From assembly GCA_020024645.1 (NCBI GenBank), contig JAHHTN010000057.1, positions 1-14,113 of the forward strand: a stretch of 14,113 nt of DNA, written 5' to 3'. The stretch comes from Faecalimonas sp. (GTDB lineage: Bacteria; Bacillota; Clostridia; Lachnospirales; Lachnospiraceae). Within the stretch, counting starts at the first letter, position 1. Each line of letters starts with the position of its first letter. Shown one piece after another: positions 12,877 through 14,113 of the stretch. The notes under the pieces are model-generated. The model did no database searches, was not told the DNA's origin, and was given only the letters and a program-made list of their open reading frames with translations. The translations under genes and the position numbers were made by a program.

Positions 12877-14113
12877 ATGGGAATGACAGGAGTATTTATG
12901 TTACTCGGTGGACTTGCATTATTTTTATATGGAATGCAGATGATGAGTAACGGGTTAGAAGCAGCAGCTGGTAATAAAATGAAGAAAATTTTGGAGAGAG
13001 TAACATCAAACCGCATTGTAGGTGTGGTTGTAGGTGCGGCAATTACAGCGGTGATCCAATCTTCTTCAGCGACTACAGTTATGGTTGTTGGATTTGTAAA
13101 TTCAGGTTTAATGACATTGAACCAAGCAGTATGGGTAATTATGGGTGCCAATATTGGAACAACAATTACGGGACAATTAATTGCGCTTGATATCGGTGCG
13201 ATTGCACCACTTATTGCTTTTATTGGAGTAGCTTCTATCACATTTATTAAGAACGAGAGAGTGAAACATATAAGTGAAATTTTTGCCGGGCTTGGAATTT
13301 TATTTATTGGTATGGAGACAATGGGAAATGCAATGGCTCCTCTTAGAGAATCTGAAGCATTTATCGGATTCATGGCAAATGCAAGCAATCCAATTGTAGG
13401 TATTTTTGTGGGAGCAATATTTACTGCTGTTATTCAGTCTTCCTCAGCGTCTGTTGGTATTTTACAGGCATTAGCACAAACAGGGGTAGTTCCACTTTCA
13501 AGTGCTGTATATATTTTGTTTGGACAGAATATCGGTACATGTATTACAGCAGTGCTTGCTTCTATTGGTACAAAAACAAATGCGAAAAGAACGACAGTTA
13601 TTCATTTAATGTTTAATGTTATTGGTTCGGTTTTATTTACAGTAATTTGTTTGCTTACACCATTTGTACATTTAGTGGAAACGTTAACGCCAGGAAATAC
13701 AGTTGCCCAAATTGCTAATGTACATACTATTTTTAATATTACAACAACATTGCTACTCCTTCCGGTAGGAAATTATATGGCAAAATTAGCAGTGAAAATC
13801 CTTCCAGAATCGAAAGAAGATATAGAAGAAGAACATAGATTGGCATATATTGAAAAATTTGAAAGTAGTTATGCGGTAGGAAATGCGGCACTTGCAATTT
13901 CTCAAATAGAAGGCGAAGTAAATCGTATGCTTACCATGGTAAAGAAAAATACGGAGACTGGTTTTGATGCACTTCTTTGTGGTGATAAGATTAATGAAAG
14001 AAAAATGTTGGATAGAGAAGAATATATTGATTATTTGAATAAAGAAATTTCTAAATATATTGTAGGCTTTATGGGAACAGAAATGGCAGATGAAGATCTG
14101 AGAAGAATTAATG
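12877..14113 (+). CDS. Na+/phosphate cotransporter family protein with PhoU-like tail (partial)
   Basis: Membrane protein of the Na/Pi-cotransporter II group; bacterial members (YjbB-like) move phosphate with sodium and often favour export. 412 codons are present and the 3' end is beyond the window. The core holds the family's inverted duplication. QSSSATT at 61-67 and GANIGTT form the first half; QSSSASV starting at 187 and GQNIGTC form the second. These QSSS motifs build the ion/phosphate site. After the last membrane segment (about residue 300) an acidic soluble part, EDIEEEHRLAYIEKFESSYAV and onward, looks like a helical PhoU domain and is cut off. GAAAGGA at 12861-12867 sets ATG 12877. 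No terminator separates it from the small upstream gene. Confidence 0.9.
   Translation, partial: MGMTGVFMLLGGLALFLYGMQMMSNGLEAAAGNKMKKILERVTSNRIVGVVVGAAITAVIQSSSATTVMVVGFVNSGLMTLNQAVWVIMGANIGTTITGQLIALDIGAIAPLIAFIGVASITFIKNERVKHISEIFAGLGILFIGMETMGNAMAPLRESEAFIGFMANASNPIVGIFVGAIFTAVIQSSSASVGILQALAQTGVVPLSSAVYILFGQNIGTCITAVLASIGTKTNAKRTTVIHLMFNVIGSVLFTVICLLTPFVHLVETLTPGNTVAQIANVHTIFNITTTLLLLPVGNYMAKLAVKILPESKEDIEEEHRLAYIEKFESSYAVGNAALAISQIEGEVNRMLTMVKKNTETGFDALLCGDKINERKMLDREEYIDYLNKEISKYIVGFMGTEMADEDLRRIN

Noticed and set aside
12780..13388. Minus-strand open frame of 202 codons opposite the Na/Pi gene
   Set aside because: The plus strand encodes a clear Na/Pi transporter with both QSSS repeats. 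The antisense protein is a repetitive Ile/Pro/Ala/Thr string without motifs or a convincing ribosome site.
1..14113. Search for CRISPR arrays, insertion sequences, tRNA/rRNA genes and peptide precursor genes
   Set aside because: No regularly spaced repeats, transposase motifs, tRNA-like cloverleafs or small leader/core peptide genes were seen. In particular, no antimicrobial peptide gene accompanies the transporter modules.

Overview
The base composition (strongly AT-rich), AAGGAGG-type ribosome binding sites, TATAAT promoters and protein style suggest a low-GC Gram-positive anaerobe of the Clostridia, most likely Lachnospiraceae. This is inferred from composition and gene content, since no rRNA or marker gene is present. 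I see no tRNA or rRNA gene, insertion sequence, phage gene or CRISPR array, and no gene-free stretch longer than 300 bases. It looks like a chromosomal segment carrying defence/export and housekeeping genes.

Region 1 (1-5081) is a complete antimicrobial-peptide or cell-envelope stress module. It holds an OmpR-type response regulator, a sensor histidine kinase, an ABC ATPase and an 815-residue duplicated FtsX-type permease, closed by a strong intrinsic terminator. An 11-bp tandem repeat lies directly in front of a possible -10 for the ATPase gene, where an OmpR/PhoB-type regulator would bind.

Region 2 (5090-10607) has its own promoter. It encodes the two halves of a heterodimeric type IV ABC exporter, with one degenerate and one catalytic ATP site that complement each other exactly. 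A class I DAHP synthase (entry to aromatic amino acid synthesis) follows 23 nt behind, then a cytidylate-kinase-like P-loop protein with a possible extra promoter. A hairpin terminator closes the unit.

Region 3 (10660-12358) holds a single-domain rhodanese and a HAD phosphatase/phosphomutase, apparently co-transcribed. Their promoter has a Crp/Fnr-like palindrome centred about 40 bp upstream of the predicted start. Convergent to them is a short formate/nitrite-type channel gene. The last 32 nt of the HAD and channel genes overlap, and the channel gene's apparent terminator lies inside the HAD coding sequence.

Region 4 (12394-14113, open at the right edge) starts from a good promoter divergent from the channel gene. 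It encodes an unrecognised 131-residue membrane protein followed by a Na+/phosphate-cotransporter-type protein with a PhoU-like C-terminal part, cut off by the window end.

No wholly new system is evident. The most unusual points are regulatory: the tandem repeat, the Crp/Fnr-like palindrome and the terminator embedded in a gene. The small membrane protein beside the phosphate transporter and the linkage of DAHP synthase to the exporter also stand out.
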